Below, one piece after another: positions 18,555-26,183 of a stretch of DNA of 64,000 nucleotides. The DNA is from Streptomyces sp. TLI_105 (lineage in GTDB: Bacteria; Actinomycetota; Actinomycetes; Streptomycetales; Streptomycetaceae). Both the position numbers and the translations under genes were made by a program. Position 1 is the stretch's first letter; every line of letters begins with the position of its first letter. The stretch covers positions 62,001 to 126,000 of the forward strand of contig NZ_FNSM01000002.1 of assembly GCF_900105415.1 (NCBI RefSeq). The letters run 5' to 3'. The notes below the pieces were generated by a model. That model was given only the letters and a program-made list of their open reading frames with translations, made no database searches and was not told the origin of the DNA.

Positions 18555-19180
18555 GTTCCCTCCTTCCGTGCGCATGCCACCGGCCTGCGGCCGTGTGGCC
18601 TCGACCGTCAAGTGACGGATGTGCGGGTACCGCCCCTCGACGAAGAGTGGGAGGAGCAGACCTCGTCCCACGGAGGGGAATCCCCGTCATGGACCGTGAC
18701 CAGTCACCACCGAAAGCCCGTTCGACACCCGGGCTCGTGATGCCGTTGCACCAAACGCAGCAGGGCGGGAGCGTCAGCCGCGACGGCGACGCGGCATCAG
18801 TCCTGGAACGGGTCAGGGCGCCGCGGTTCTCGCCGGATCCCGCAGGCCTCACGGGTCAAGCCAGTGGCCAGGGTGTCCGTCGTGGCCATGTGCGTTGCAG
18901 CCCGCGTGTCAGTTGCCGGCCTCTTCGGCGTACGGATCGAAGTGGACAGAACCCAGCCTGAGCCCACCATCCATCGGCGCCGGTCCAGGCCTCCCCCATG
19001 GAGCCAACGCCAGGACTCCGGCGCGACGGGTGCGTGCTCTCCATGCCCCATGCCCAGCTGCTCCGACCTTCATCGGCCTGTTCTTCGACGCCCCCGCGCC
19101 CGGACGCGTCACATCGCCAGGACCGAACTCTTCGACCTGCCGAGCATCGTGTCGGCGTCAGAGATCCACGTTCCCACACC
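18555..19180. other. gene-free stretch before the hydrolase gene
   Basis: No supported coding frame. It ends with the GGAGG ribosome site (19185-19189) of the gene at 19195. Confidence 0.4.
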
Positions 19181-19194
19181 TTTCGGAGGTTTCG

Positions 19195-20115
19195 ATGAAC
19201 CCGTCGGTCACGCACGCCGATCCGCTCTCACCGGGCACCCACACCTTCCTGCTCGCCGGGCTGGTCCTCCGGTACCACGTCCACGGCGACGGCCCGGTGT
19301 GCGTGGCCCACTCCGGTGGTCCCGGCATCTTCTGGGAGTACATGCGGATGCCGACCCTCGAGGAGCACCTGACCATGGTGTACATCGAGCCCATCGGGAC
19401 CGCGGAGGACAACCGTCTGCCCTCGCACCCGCACGGATACACACGGGACCGTTACAGCGCCTTCCTGAGCACCTTCATCAACCGGCTCGGCGTCCGGAAG
19501 GTGCATCTGCTGGGCCACTCCCACGGTGCCTTCGTCGCGGCGTACCACGCCCTGCACCGCTCCGAGCAGCTGGCGGGTGTCGTCCTGTACGAGGGCGCCC
19601 CCGTCACCGGCCCGGAGCACGGTGCGGAGGCCGGCCGCATGGTGGAGGCGTTCGCCACGAAGCACGCCGGGCACCCGGAGCTGCCCGATGTCCTCGCCGC
19701 GTTCGGCGCGATGTCCGCCCTCACCGGTGATGAGCAGACAAAGGCGGTCGCCAAGGGCGTGCTGCCTTCGTACTTCGCGGACTTCTGGGGCAACGAGGAC
19801 ACGTACGGCCCGCTCCGGGACGCGATCCGGGCCACCTACATCTCGGGCCTCGACGAGGACCTCGTGCCCGACGTGATCGACGACCGCGCGGCGCTCAAGG
19901 CACTGGAGGTGCCGACCCTGGTGATCGTGGGTCTGCACGACGTGATCTGCGGCCTGCGCTGGGGAGTCGAGCTGGCCGAACTGATTCCCGACTCACGGCT
20001 GGTGATCCTGAAGGACAGCGGCCACCTCGGACACGTGGAAGAACCCGAGCGGTTCGCGGACGTGGTCCGGCGTTTCGTCCTGGAGACCACGGTCCCGCAG
20101 GGAGAGGCCGTGTAG
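19195..20115 (+). CDS. alpha/beta hydrolase, proline iminopeptidase-like
   Basis: A 306-residue alpha/beta-fold enzyme. HSGGPG (39-44) is the oxyanion/N-terminus-recognition motif typical of proline iminopeptidase-type hydrolases. The nucleophile elbow is GHSHG (Ser 109), the acid is in VGLHDVICG and the His in DSGHLGHVEEPERF. A cap domain lies between about 140 and 230. ATG 19195 follows a perfect TCGGAGG. No partner genes identify the substrate; an ester or lactone hydrolase is also possible. Confidence 0.85.
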   Translation: MNPSVTHADPLSPGTHTFLLAGLVLRYHVHGDGPVCVAHSGGPGIFWEYMRMPTLEEHLTMVYIEPIGTAEDNRLPSHPHGYTRDRYSAFLSTFINRLGVRKVHLLGHSHGAFVAAYHALHRSEQLAGVVLYEGAPVTGPEHGAEAGRMVEAFATKHAGHPELPDVLAAFGAMSALTGDEQTKAVAKGVLPSYFADFWGNEDTYGPLRDAIRATYISGLDEDLVPDVIDDRAALKALEVPTLVIVGLHDVICGLRWGVELAELIPDSRLVILKDSGHLGHVEEPERFADVVRRFVLETTVPQGEAV

Positions 20116-20131
20116 GGCCTGGACGGGCCTT

Positions 20132-20162
20132 CCTGTCCGCGGCCCCTCGGTCGGCGGACAGG
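20132..20162 (+). terminator. stem-loop after the iminopeptidase-like gene
   Basis: CCTGTCCGC (20132-20140) pairs perfectly with GCGGACAGG (20154-20162), 17 bases after the stop. Confidence 0.6.
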
Positions 20163-20180
20163 AACCCGAGGAACGACGCC

Positions 20181-20564
20181 TCAGGGAGCCAGCGGAACCG
20201 TACCCGTGCAGCCGTTCTGCGACCTCGGCGTCTTCGTCCCCGGTCGCTTCGGCGCGATGGTGCGGGGATCGACCGCCTCGCCCGGAGCGCCTTCCCGGTA
20301 CAGGCCGTCCGGCAGGCTGTCCCGGTCGTGCGGCAGCAGGAAGAACACTCGGCGCCTGTAGAGGCCGCTGTCCGGGGCCGGCGAGGCGGTCTCGTCCAGG
20401 AGGGCGTAGCCCACCATGCGCCCGTCACGCGCGTACGGAGGCTTGGTCGCGCGCCGCTTCGTCTTGTCCAGCGACTGGCGGACGTAGTCGAGCCCCTGGA
20501 GGTCCTCCAGCCACACCACCCCGGCCTCGTGGATGAGGTCGCCCTCGGTCAACAGCGAGCTCAT
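20181..20564 (-). CDS. DUF6009 family protein
   Basis: A 127-residue protein recognised as the Streptomyces DUF6009 family by ITEGD-like start TEGDLIHEAGVVWLEDLQGL, DYVRQSLDKTKRR, YARDGRMVGYALLDE, SGLYRRRVFFLLPHDRD and LYREGAPGEAVDPRTI. Function is unknown; relatives often occur near plasmid or integrated-element replication genes. It follows the primase/helicase gene on the same strand after 76 bases, so they may be co-transcribed. Confidence 0.75.
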   Translation of the reverse strand: MSSLLTEGDLIHEAGVVWLEDLQGLDYVRQSLDKTKRRATKPPYARDGRMVGYALLDETASPAPDSGLYRRRVFFLLPHDRDSLPDGLYREGAPGEAVDPRTIAPKRPGTKTPRSQNGCTGTVPLAP

Positions 20565-20640
20565 GGCTGCGGTCTCTCCTTCGCGGCGTACGTTCCGGTG
20601 GGAGTACGCTCCGGGGCGGCATGGCCGGTCATGCCGACCG

Positions 20641-22101
20641 TCACGCCCTCTTCGACAGGGCGATGTCCGGGTAGTACTTCCGACCGTTCGACTTGATCAT
20701 CTCGGTGGGGGAGGCGACCTCCACCTCGTGGCGGACGCGCTGGGCGAAGGCCCGGGGGCTCGCGGGCCGTATCCCTTCCACAGTCTGGCACCAGAAGCTG
20801 TACTCCGCGTAGAGCGTGCCCTGTTCCACCCTCAGGTCCTTCCCGGTTCCGGTGACGTCCCCGCAGCGGCTGGTGCACTCGCTCAGGAAGCGGCCTATGT
20901 GGTCCTCCGTGGCGGCGTAGGCCGTGGTGGCGATCTGCACCCTGTCCGGCCCCTCCAGCGGATCCCTGGTGGCCAGGTAGCGCTGCGCCCCTTCGACGAG
21001 CCACTGGAGGATCCCGGGGCCCTCGTCACGCACCAGTTCGAAGGCGAGGTTGTCTATCCTGCGGTGCGCGGGGACCGTGCGGGTGAAGGGCACCATGCGT
21101 ATGCGCCGCCAGAACGCGAAGCCGCCCGTGGAGACCTCGGGCCGGTGGTTGCCGAGCAGCCACAGGTGATGGGTCGGGGTGAACGAGAAGTAGTCCTGCC
21201 TCATGCGCCGCGCCTTGATCCTGTCGCCGCCGGTCAGGAGCCGTACCCGGGTCTCGTCAAACCTGTCGTTCGGCCGCAGCTCGCTGCACACGACCAGGCG
21301 GCGCCCGTGCAGTTCGGTGAGCTCGGTGGAGTGTTCGGAGAAGGAGCCGCGGTCCGTCAGGAAGCCCGGTGGGGCGACATCCGCGTAGTCACCGAGAAGT
21401 CGGATCATGATGTCGAGCAGCACCGACTTCCCGTTCTTGCCCTCGCCGTGCAGGAAGGGCAGCACCTGGGCGCCCACGTCGCCGGTGATCGAGTAGCCGA
21501 GCAGCAGATGCAGGAAGTCGATCATCTCGCGGCCCTCGTCGTCGCCGCCGAAGGTGTCGGTCAGAAACCGGTGCCAGCGGGGCGTCGGCACGCGCTCGGG
21601 GGCGACGGCGGTCGCACGGGAATGGAGATCGCGTGCGGGATCGGGCTTGTGGAGGCGCCCGTTGCGCAGGTCGATCACACCTGCGGGGGTGCAGAGGGCG
21701 TACGGATTCCCGTCCAGCCTGTCAGGATCCACGGACATGTCCGGCGAGGCCTTGGCCTGCGTCAGGAGTGCCTTGAGGCCGGCCGTCGACAGACTGCGCC
21801 GCTTGTGCTGCGCGAGTTCGTCGTCGCCGTACGCCCCGCGCGGATCCGTGGAGGCCAGGTTCTCCGCCATCTCTCCGGCCGCCCACAGCGCGTCCTTCTC
21901 ACCGCCGCCGCGCCGCCACCGATATCCGTCCCAGGAGAACCAGCCGAGGCCCTTGACATGGCGGAACTGGTCACGATGCAGGCGTACGAAGAGGTGTGCG
22001 TTCCCACGGTCGGAGAGGGAGGGGGGCAGCAAGGGCTCCGGACCGAGGACCTGCCGGCCGCCGGCCCGCGGGTCGAAGCGCGGTGAGCCTTCGCTGCTCA
22101 T
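20641..22101 (-). CDS. P4-family phage/plasmid primase-helicase (D5-like)
   Basis: A 486-residue protein with an N-terminal D5-type domain and superfamily-3 helicase. Walker A is GEGKNGKS (219-227), with VVCSELRP as the B-like region and HHLWLLGNHRPEVSTGGFAF, WRRIRMVPFTRTVP as motif C and arginine finger region. IDLRNGRLHKPDP is typical of the P4/D5 family. These enzymes unwind DNA at origins of phages and plasmids. No integrase, repressor or structural genes are close, so this is either a domesticated copy or the last piece of an integrated element. DUF6009 follows. Confidence 0.85.
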   Translation of the reverse strand: MSSEGSPRFDPRAGGRQVLGPEPLLPPSLSDRGNAHLFVRLHRDQFRHVKGLGWFSWDGYRWRRGGGEKDALWAAGEMAENLASTDPRGAYGDDELAQHKRRSLSTAGLKALLTQAKASPDMSVDPDRLDGNPYALCTPAGVIDLRNGRLHKPDPARDLHSRATAVAPERVPTPRWHRFLTDTFGGDDEGREMIDFLHLLLGYSITGDVGAQVLPFLHGEGKNGKSVLLDIMIRLLGDYADVAPPGFLTDRGSFSEHSTELTELHGRRLVVCSELRPNDRFDETRVRLLTGGDRIKARRMRQDYFSFTPTHHLWLLGNHRPEVSTGGFAFWRRIRMVPFTRTVPAHRRIDNLAFELVRDEGPGILQWLVEGAQRYLATRDPLEGPDRVQIATTAYAATEDHIGRFLSECTSRCGDVTGTGKDLRVEQGTLYAEYSFWCQTVEGIRPASPRAFAQRVRHEVEVASPTEMIKSNGRKYYPDIALSKRA

Positions 22102-22315
22102 GGACGTTCCTTGGAGGTGGAGGGGACGGACGAGGCGGTTTCACGCACGCGGCGCGGAACCGTCCTTGTCCTGCCTGCCCGAACACTTCACACCCGGTGG
22201 GGAAGCAGGGTGTCAGGGACCGAAGGGACCCTGATGTGACGAGAGTGTAGTGCTCCTTTTCGAAAAACGTGTGCACTTGACCCGAAGAAAAACAGGTGTG
22301 CGTGAGCTATCCGTC

Positions 22316-22344
22316 TTGACAGGTTACTCAACGACTGCCATGCT
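22316..22344 (+). promoter_or_regulatory. probable promoter of the Ohr/OsmC gene
   Basis: TTGACA (22316-22321) followed 17 bases later by CATGCT (22339-22344), upstream of the gene at 22430. The -10 overlaps the palindrome at 22343-22373. Confidence 0.6.
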
Positions 22345-22373
22345 TTCGTCACCGCCTCAATCGGTGACGAAAG
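22343..22373 (+). promoter_or_regulatory. 12-bp perfect palindromic operator upstream of ohr
   Basis: CTTTCGTCACCG (22343-22354), seven bases, CGGTGACGAAAG (22362-22373). It lies from the -10 to about 56 bases before the Ohr start. An almost identical site is found at 34255-34284 before the tannase gene. Confidence 0.8.
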
Positions 22374-22429
22374 AAGTTCCGGTGAAGCGGTTCCGTACGA
22401 CTTTTCGACCCAGATGGGGAGCAATAGCC

Positions 22430-22855
22430 ATGGCAGTCACCTACACCGCCGTTGTCGACGTCGACGGAGAGGGCCGCAACGGCGGTCGTGTCCGCTCCGC
22501 CGACGGCCTCCTGGAGACCAGCCTCGGCCTCCCGAAGGAGCTCGGCGGCGCCGGCACGGCAACCAACCCCGAGCAGCTCCTGGCCGCCGGTTGGGCCGCC
22601 TGCTTCCTCGGTGCCTTGCGCCGTGCCGCGACCCAGCGCAAGATCCGGCTGACCAGCACCAGCATCACAGCCGAGATCACCCTCACCCACGGCGACGACG
22701 GCGAGTTCTCCCTCTCCGCGGTGCTCAACCCCGTCCTCGGCGGCGTCGACCGGGCCACCGCGCAGGAGCTCGCGCGGGCCGCCCACCAGATCTGCCCGTA
22801 CTCCAAGGCCACCCGCGACAACGTCCCCGTCGTTATCAACGCCGCGGCTGCCTGA
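22430..22855 (+). CDS. ohr: organic hydroperoxide resistance protein (Ohr/OsmC family)
   Basis: A 141-residue Ohr-type thiol peroxidase. Catalytic Cys 58 is in WAACFLGAL and the resolving Cys 122 in ICPYSKATRDNVPV. TNPEQLLAAGWAACF and the length are diagnostic of Ohr. It reduces organic hydroperoxides with lipoylated or thiol donors. ATG 22430 starts the usual AVTYTAVVDVDGEGRNGG. A -35 TTGACA and a perfect 12-bp palindrome lie upstream; OhrR-type (MarR) control is typical of the family, but no ohrR gene is adjacent. Confidence 0.9.
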   Translation: MAVTYTAVVDVDGEGRNGGRVRSADGLLETSLGLPKELGGAGTATNPEQLLAAGWAACFLGALRRAATQRKIRLTSTSITAEITLTHGDDGEFSLSAVLNPVLGGVDRATAQELARAAHQICPYSKATRDNVPVVINAAAA

Positions 22856-22870
22856 TCCGGCCCCCAGACT

Positions 22871-22909
22871 GCGGGTCCCGCGACTCCCACGCCCCCACGC
22901 GGGACCCGC
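22871..22909 (+). terminator. terminator of ohr
   Basis: GCGGGTCCCGC (22871-22881) and GCGGGACCCGC (22899-22909) pair perfectly, 15 bases after the stop. Confidence 0.7.
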
Positions 22910-22935
22910 CCCCCGACCCGAGAGCGAGACAGGAC

Positions 22936-23166
22936 ATGGCCTTCGGCATCCGCATGCACAAGGGCGGTCGTGGCTCCGGCGCCGTCCGCACCCCCGCTGC
23001 CACGCTGGAGCGGTCGCGGTCCCGGACCACGACGGGCGGCGAGGAGAAGCCGTGGTCCACCGAGACCGAGGTGTGGTTCTGGACGCAGAACGCGATCTTC
23101 TCCGGATACGGCCCGCTGCCGTCCGCCTTCCTCCGACACGGGCTGGACACCAGGAGCGACGCATGA
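22936..23166 (+). CDS. small hypothetical protein, ATGA-coupled to a GPP34 remnant
   Basis: A 76-residue reading starting AFGIRMHKGGRGSGAV and ending GPLPSAFLRHGLDTRSDA. The last four bases (ATGA) overlap the start of the decayed GPP34 gene, the usual pattern of coupled genes. No domain was recognised; the middle (GGEEKPWSTETEVWFWTQNA) is acidic and aromatic. It may itself be a fragment. Confidence 0.4.
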   Translation: MAFGIRMHKGGRGSGAVRTPAATLERSRSRTTTGGEEKPWSTETEVWFWTQNAIFSGYGPLPSAFLRHGLDTRSDA

Positions 23167-23529
23167 GCACCACCCGCGATCTCGCCCTCCTTGCCCTGAG
23201 CCGGTCTCCCGAGCGCACCGTGGAGCGGGCGGACCTCCTCACCCGGCCACGGGGACACCTTCTGCGGCCGAGGTCCGCGCGGGCAGTCCCGGCCGACGCG
23301 CCCGAACTGAGGCGCGCGGAAGCGCCTTGCTTCCGGCGACCCGGTACTCGCCTCTCTGGCGGCGCTCCTGGGCATCGGCGCCTTCCCGTGGGACGGCGGC
23401 GACCTGGACGGGGATGCTTCCGTCACCACTGTGCTGGCCTCCGTCGGCGATGCGGTGACGGAACTGAAGGCCGAACGGCTGCGGCGCGGTGCCGAGGATC
23501 AGGCGTTCGACAACGTCTGGCGGGTATGA
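23163..23529 (+). pseudogene. GPP34 (GOLPH3/VPS74-like) protein, internally deleted
   Basis: The start, STTRDLALLALSRSPERTVERAD, resembles a GPP34 N-terminus. The end, in another frame, reads DPVLASLAALLGIG, VTTVLASVGDAVTELKAERL and AEDQAFDNVWRV, a typical GPP34 C-terminus. The roughly 120 central residues are missing and at least one frameshift separates the parts. In eukaryotes the family binds phosphoinositides; in Streptomyces many small copies of unknown role exist. Confidence 0.65.
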
Positions 23530-23916
23530 GGCCTCCCGGAGGACCGGACGGTACGGCAACGGGGCCCATGGGACGTTCAGAGAGCCCTGGCTGTCTGCGA
23601 GGACCGCCGTTCGGGACGGCCTCTGGCGAGATCAGGAGACGGGCAGGCACACCACGGGCAGGCAGACCTCGGACGGAGAGGTCGAGGCCGGCGGGGTGTC
23701 CGTCCGCGTTTCCGTAGCCGGGCTCGTGGTCCGAGTGCTGTCCGGGGTGGCAGGGGCCTGCGTGCGCGTGGCCGATGTGTCTTCCGTGGCCGGGCGAGCG
23801 GAGGCCAGGGCGGTGTTCTCCGGCTGCGCGGTCGGCAGGTCGGCCCTGCGGCGCCCGGCGGTCGCGACCGCCGGGGAGGCCGACTGGGTGGCGCGGAGGG
23901 GCGTGGTCGCATACGT
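23530..23916. other. low-complexity, gene-poor stretch
   Basis: Frames on both strands are open for 100-190 codons, but their translations are biased (Arg/Pro-rich or Thr/Pro-rich), which is typical of non-coding high-GC DNA. No gene can be supported. Confidence 0.4.
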
Positions 23917-24096
23917 GTGACGCGGGTGCCGACCCGGTCGCCGGTTTCTCCGGCCCCGGCTTCGCCGTTTCGGCGCATTCAGGAACTCGCCCTGGCCGGC
24001 CAGGGCAACGCTCGTATCTCCGCCACCGTCACCGCGGAGGCGGCAACCGCCTTCGGCCTGTTGGAGGCCTCGCTCGCCGACTACGCCACTGCGTGA
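23917..24096 (+). CDS. possible 59-residue ORF or C-terminal gene fragment
   Basis: From a GTG at 23917 the translation ends RIQELALAGQGNARISATVT, AFGLLEASLADYATA, a helix-rich and protein-like sequence. The first 20 residues (SPVSPAPASPF) look like a linker. No ribosome site is visible, so this may be the surviving tail of a longer gene. Not recognised. Confidence 0.25.
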   Translation: MTRVPTRSPVSPAPASPFRRIQELALAGQGNARISATVTAEAATAFGLLEASLADYATA

Positions 24097-24436
24097 GCGG
24101 GGTGCCGCGCGGCGTGTCCGGCGGGAGGTCCTTTCCGTGACCGTTCGAGGCAAGTGGCCGTCGCCGTCGGGCTGCCCGATGGTGCTGGGCGGCGCGCACA
24201 CCGGCGCGTACGTGGGCCCTCTCCACAGAAACCCCGGTGCACGGGGGACGGTTCCCGGTGGGGGCGGGCGAAGGCTGCCCGGTACGGCCGGTCATTCCGG
24301 CATGCGGAGCCGCGGGACGCACACCTGCCGTCGGCCTGATGGCAAGGGGGACACGGACGATGCCGGTCCGCCAGAGGCACACCCGCGGCGATCCGCCGCA
24401 TGCGGGACGAGTGGTGCATCGGTCGTCCTCGCCCGG

Positions 24437-24946
24437 CTAGACGAGGGTGTACATCACCGAACGCTGCTGCTTGTGACGCTCGATGCGACCCTTGGCGACC
24501 AGGGCCTCCAGGGTGTTGCGCACCACCTGTGGCGTCGGGTTGCGGTCCGGGTGCTTCGCCAGGAGTTCGTCCCTGAGCTCCTTGGCCAGGCGCGGACCGT
24601 CGTGCTTGCCGAGCAGTTCCAGCAGGAGGTCTCCCAGCAGAGGCTGACGCGACTTCCCCTTCGCGTCGGCCTTCGCCTTGCCACCCGCGGGAGCGGTCCG
24701 GGCCGGGGTCCGCTTCGCCTTCGTTCCGACGGGCTCGTCCTGCAGCTGCTCGGGCAGTCGGGACGCGTCCGCGAAGCCCTCGTACCGCTGGGCGAGATCC
24801 AGGATGTCCGTCAGGAGGGCTTCTTCCTGCTTCAGCACGGTGATCTGCTCCGCCAGCTGCTGCTGGCGCCGGCGGTTCTCCTCCAGGTCCGACGCGGCTT
24901 GGTCCACCAACCGCGATCGGAGGGCGGCGGCTGACTGGTTGGTCAC
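24437..24946 (-). CDS. coiled-coil protein with C-terminal winged-helix-like domain
   Basis: A 169-residue protein. Residues about 10-60 (VDQAASDLEENRRRQQQLAE onwards) form a probable coiled coil. A basic, Ala/Lys-rich linker (about 75-105) precedes a winged-helix-like domain: PLLGDLLLELLGKHDGPRLA, NPTPQVVRNTLEALVAKGRI, ending RSVMYTLV, the pattern of a small DNA-binding regulator. The start is GTG 24946 after GGAG; there is no ATG in frame nearby. Similar proteins are common in Streptomyces, but their function is not known. Confidence 0.7.
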   Translation of the reverse strand: MTNQSAAALRSRLVDQAASDLEENRRRQQQLAEQITVLKQEEALLTDILDLAQRYEGFADASRLPEQLQDEPVGTKAKRTPARTAPAGGKAKADAKGKSRQPLLGDLLLELLGKHDGPRLAKELRDELLAKHPDRNPTPQVVRNTLEALVAKGRIERHKQQRSVMYTLV

Positions 24947-25171
24947 GACCGTTTCACTCCCTCGGTATGAATGCTGTTGCGCATGGTACCCATGGCGGGG
25001 TCCCCGTGTAGATAAGTGTTGACGCCGGACGTGACGCCGGGATGTTCCCCTTTCACGATAAGCGCCGATGTACCGGTGTATGCATCGAGCGGCGTTGCTT
25101 CTTCGGCCACTCGGGGCGGCAGGCCAGGTCGTACGGGGGTTCTCTCCCTGCACAGTCTGCCCGCATATGTG

Positions 25172-25463
25172 TCACCGAACCGCCCATGACGAGGCCTCCT
25201 TCCGTCTCAGGTGTGGCGTGCCGCGTGTTCTTGGGCCACCGCCACGGCATCCCGCGCCACTCCGTGGTGAACCGGTCCGTGACCGGCACGTGGGCCGTTC
25301 CCCCGGCGCGCAGGGCGTGCACGGCCCGTACTCGGCGCGCAGGCACTCGGCCGTACCGTTGCGGTCGTTGTGCGTGTGGGTGACCAGGACCGCGGCCACG
25401 GAGCGGGGTGCAGCCCGACCGCCTCCAACAAGGCCAGTGCGAGAAGTCGATACGTGTGTTCAT
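25172..25463 (-). pseudogene. metallo-beta-lactamase-fold fragment
   Basis: Pieces in shifted frames resemble an MBL protein: NTRIDFSHWPC, LLEAVGLHP, VAAVLVTHTHNDRNGTAECL, the last matching the zinc-binding THxHxDH box with Asp-His changed to Asp-Arg. The sequence then becomes nonsense-like. A weak but distinctive remnant. Confidence 0.4.
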
Positions 25464-25599
25464 CTGATCTGATCCCGCGCTACGCTCCTGACGTCATCCC
25501 GACGACACAAATGCGGCAGTTTTCAGGCACTCGTCCGTGTCTACAGTTCACGCGCGGGGCCACATCCGGCCCCTGGTCGCCACACGACAGAGAACCAGG

Positions 25600-26133
25600 A
25601 TGGTTCAGAACACCATGGCCACGCCCGTCACGGCCGAGTCCCCGTCCGAGCTGCTCGGCACGATCATGAGGGAACACCGGGACGGCCTCGTCACGTATGC
25701 CGAGAAGATGCTGGGGGACCGCGGGCTCGCCGAGGACATCGTGCAGGAGTCCATGATCCGCGCCTGGCGGAACATCGACCGCCTCGTCGGGATGGAAGGA
25801 TCCGTCCGGGGCTGGCTCTTCACCGTCACCCGCCACCTGGTCATCGACTGGGTGCGCAAGCCCCACGCCCGCAGAGAGGTCATCGGCGTCACCTACAGCG
25901 ACCCGGTCTCGGTCACCGACGGCACCGAGACGGTGCACGACGCCCTGGTCACCGCGCCGCTGTTGGACGGGCTGTCCCCCGAACACCGCGCGGTGCTGGT
26001 GCACCTCTACCTCTGCGACCGCAGTATCAAGGAGACCGCCGGCATCCTCGGTGTGCCGACCGGCACCGTCAAGAGCCGCCAGCACAACGCCCTGCGCAAA
26101 CTGCGGGCGATCGCACGCCCCGAGGCGGCGTGA
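25600..26133 (+). CDS. ECF-type RNA polymerase sigma factor
   Basis: A 177-residue ECF sigma factor. Region 2 includes MREHRDGLVTYAEKML, LAEDIVQESMIRAWRNIDRL and GWLFTVTRHLVIDWVRK; region 4 is LSPEHRAVLVHLYLCDRSIK, ETAGILGVPTGTVKSRQHNA and LRKLRAIARPEAA. It resembles the SigK/SigL-like ECF group, which normally pairs with a zinc-dependent anti-sigma factor, but no such gene follows; the next gene is a reverse-strand SARP regulator. Start: ATG 25600 or 25615, neither with a strong ribosome site. Confidence 0.88.
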   Translation: MVQNTMATPVTAESPSELLGTIMREHRDGLVTYAEKMLGDRGLAEDIVQESMIRAWRNIDRLVGMEGSVRGWLFTVTRHLVIDWVRKPHARREVIGVTYSDPVSVTDGTETVHDALVTAPLLDGLSPEHRAVLVHLYLCDRSIKETAGILGVPTGTVKSRQHNALRKLRAIARPEAA

Positions 26134-26183
26134 GCGGCACCCATGGCGGAGCCAGGTGTCCGAGCCGGAGCGATCACCGCCCC

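Noticed and set aside
23632..24201. Thr/Pro-rich 189-codon reverse frame (possible wall-linker protein)
   Set aside because: No signal peptide, no anchor and no ribosome site; composition typical of chance open frames in high-GC DNA.
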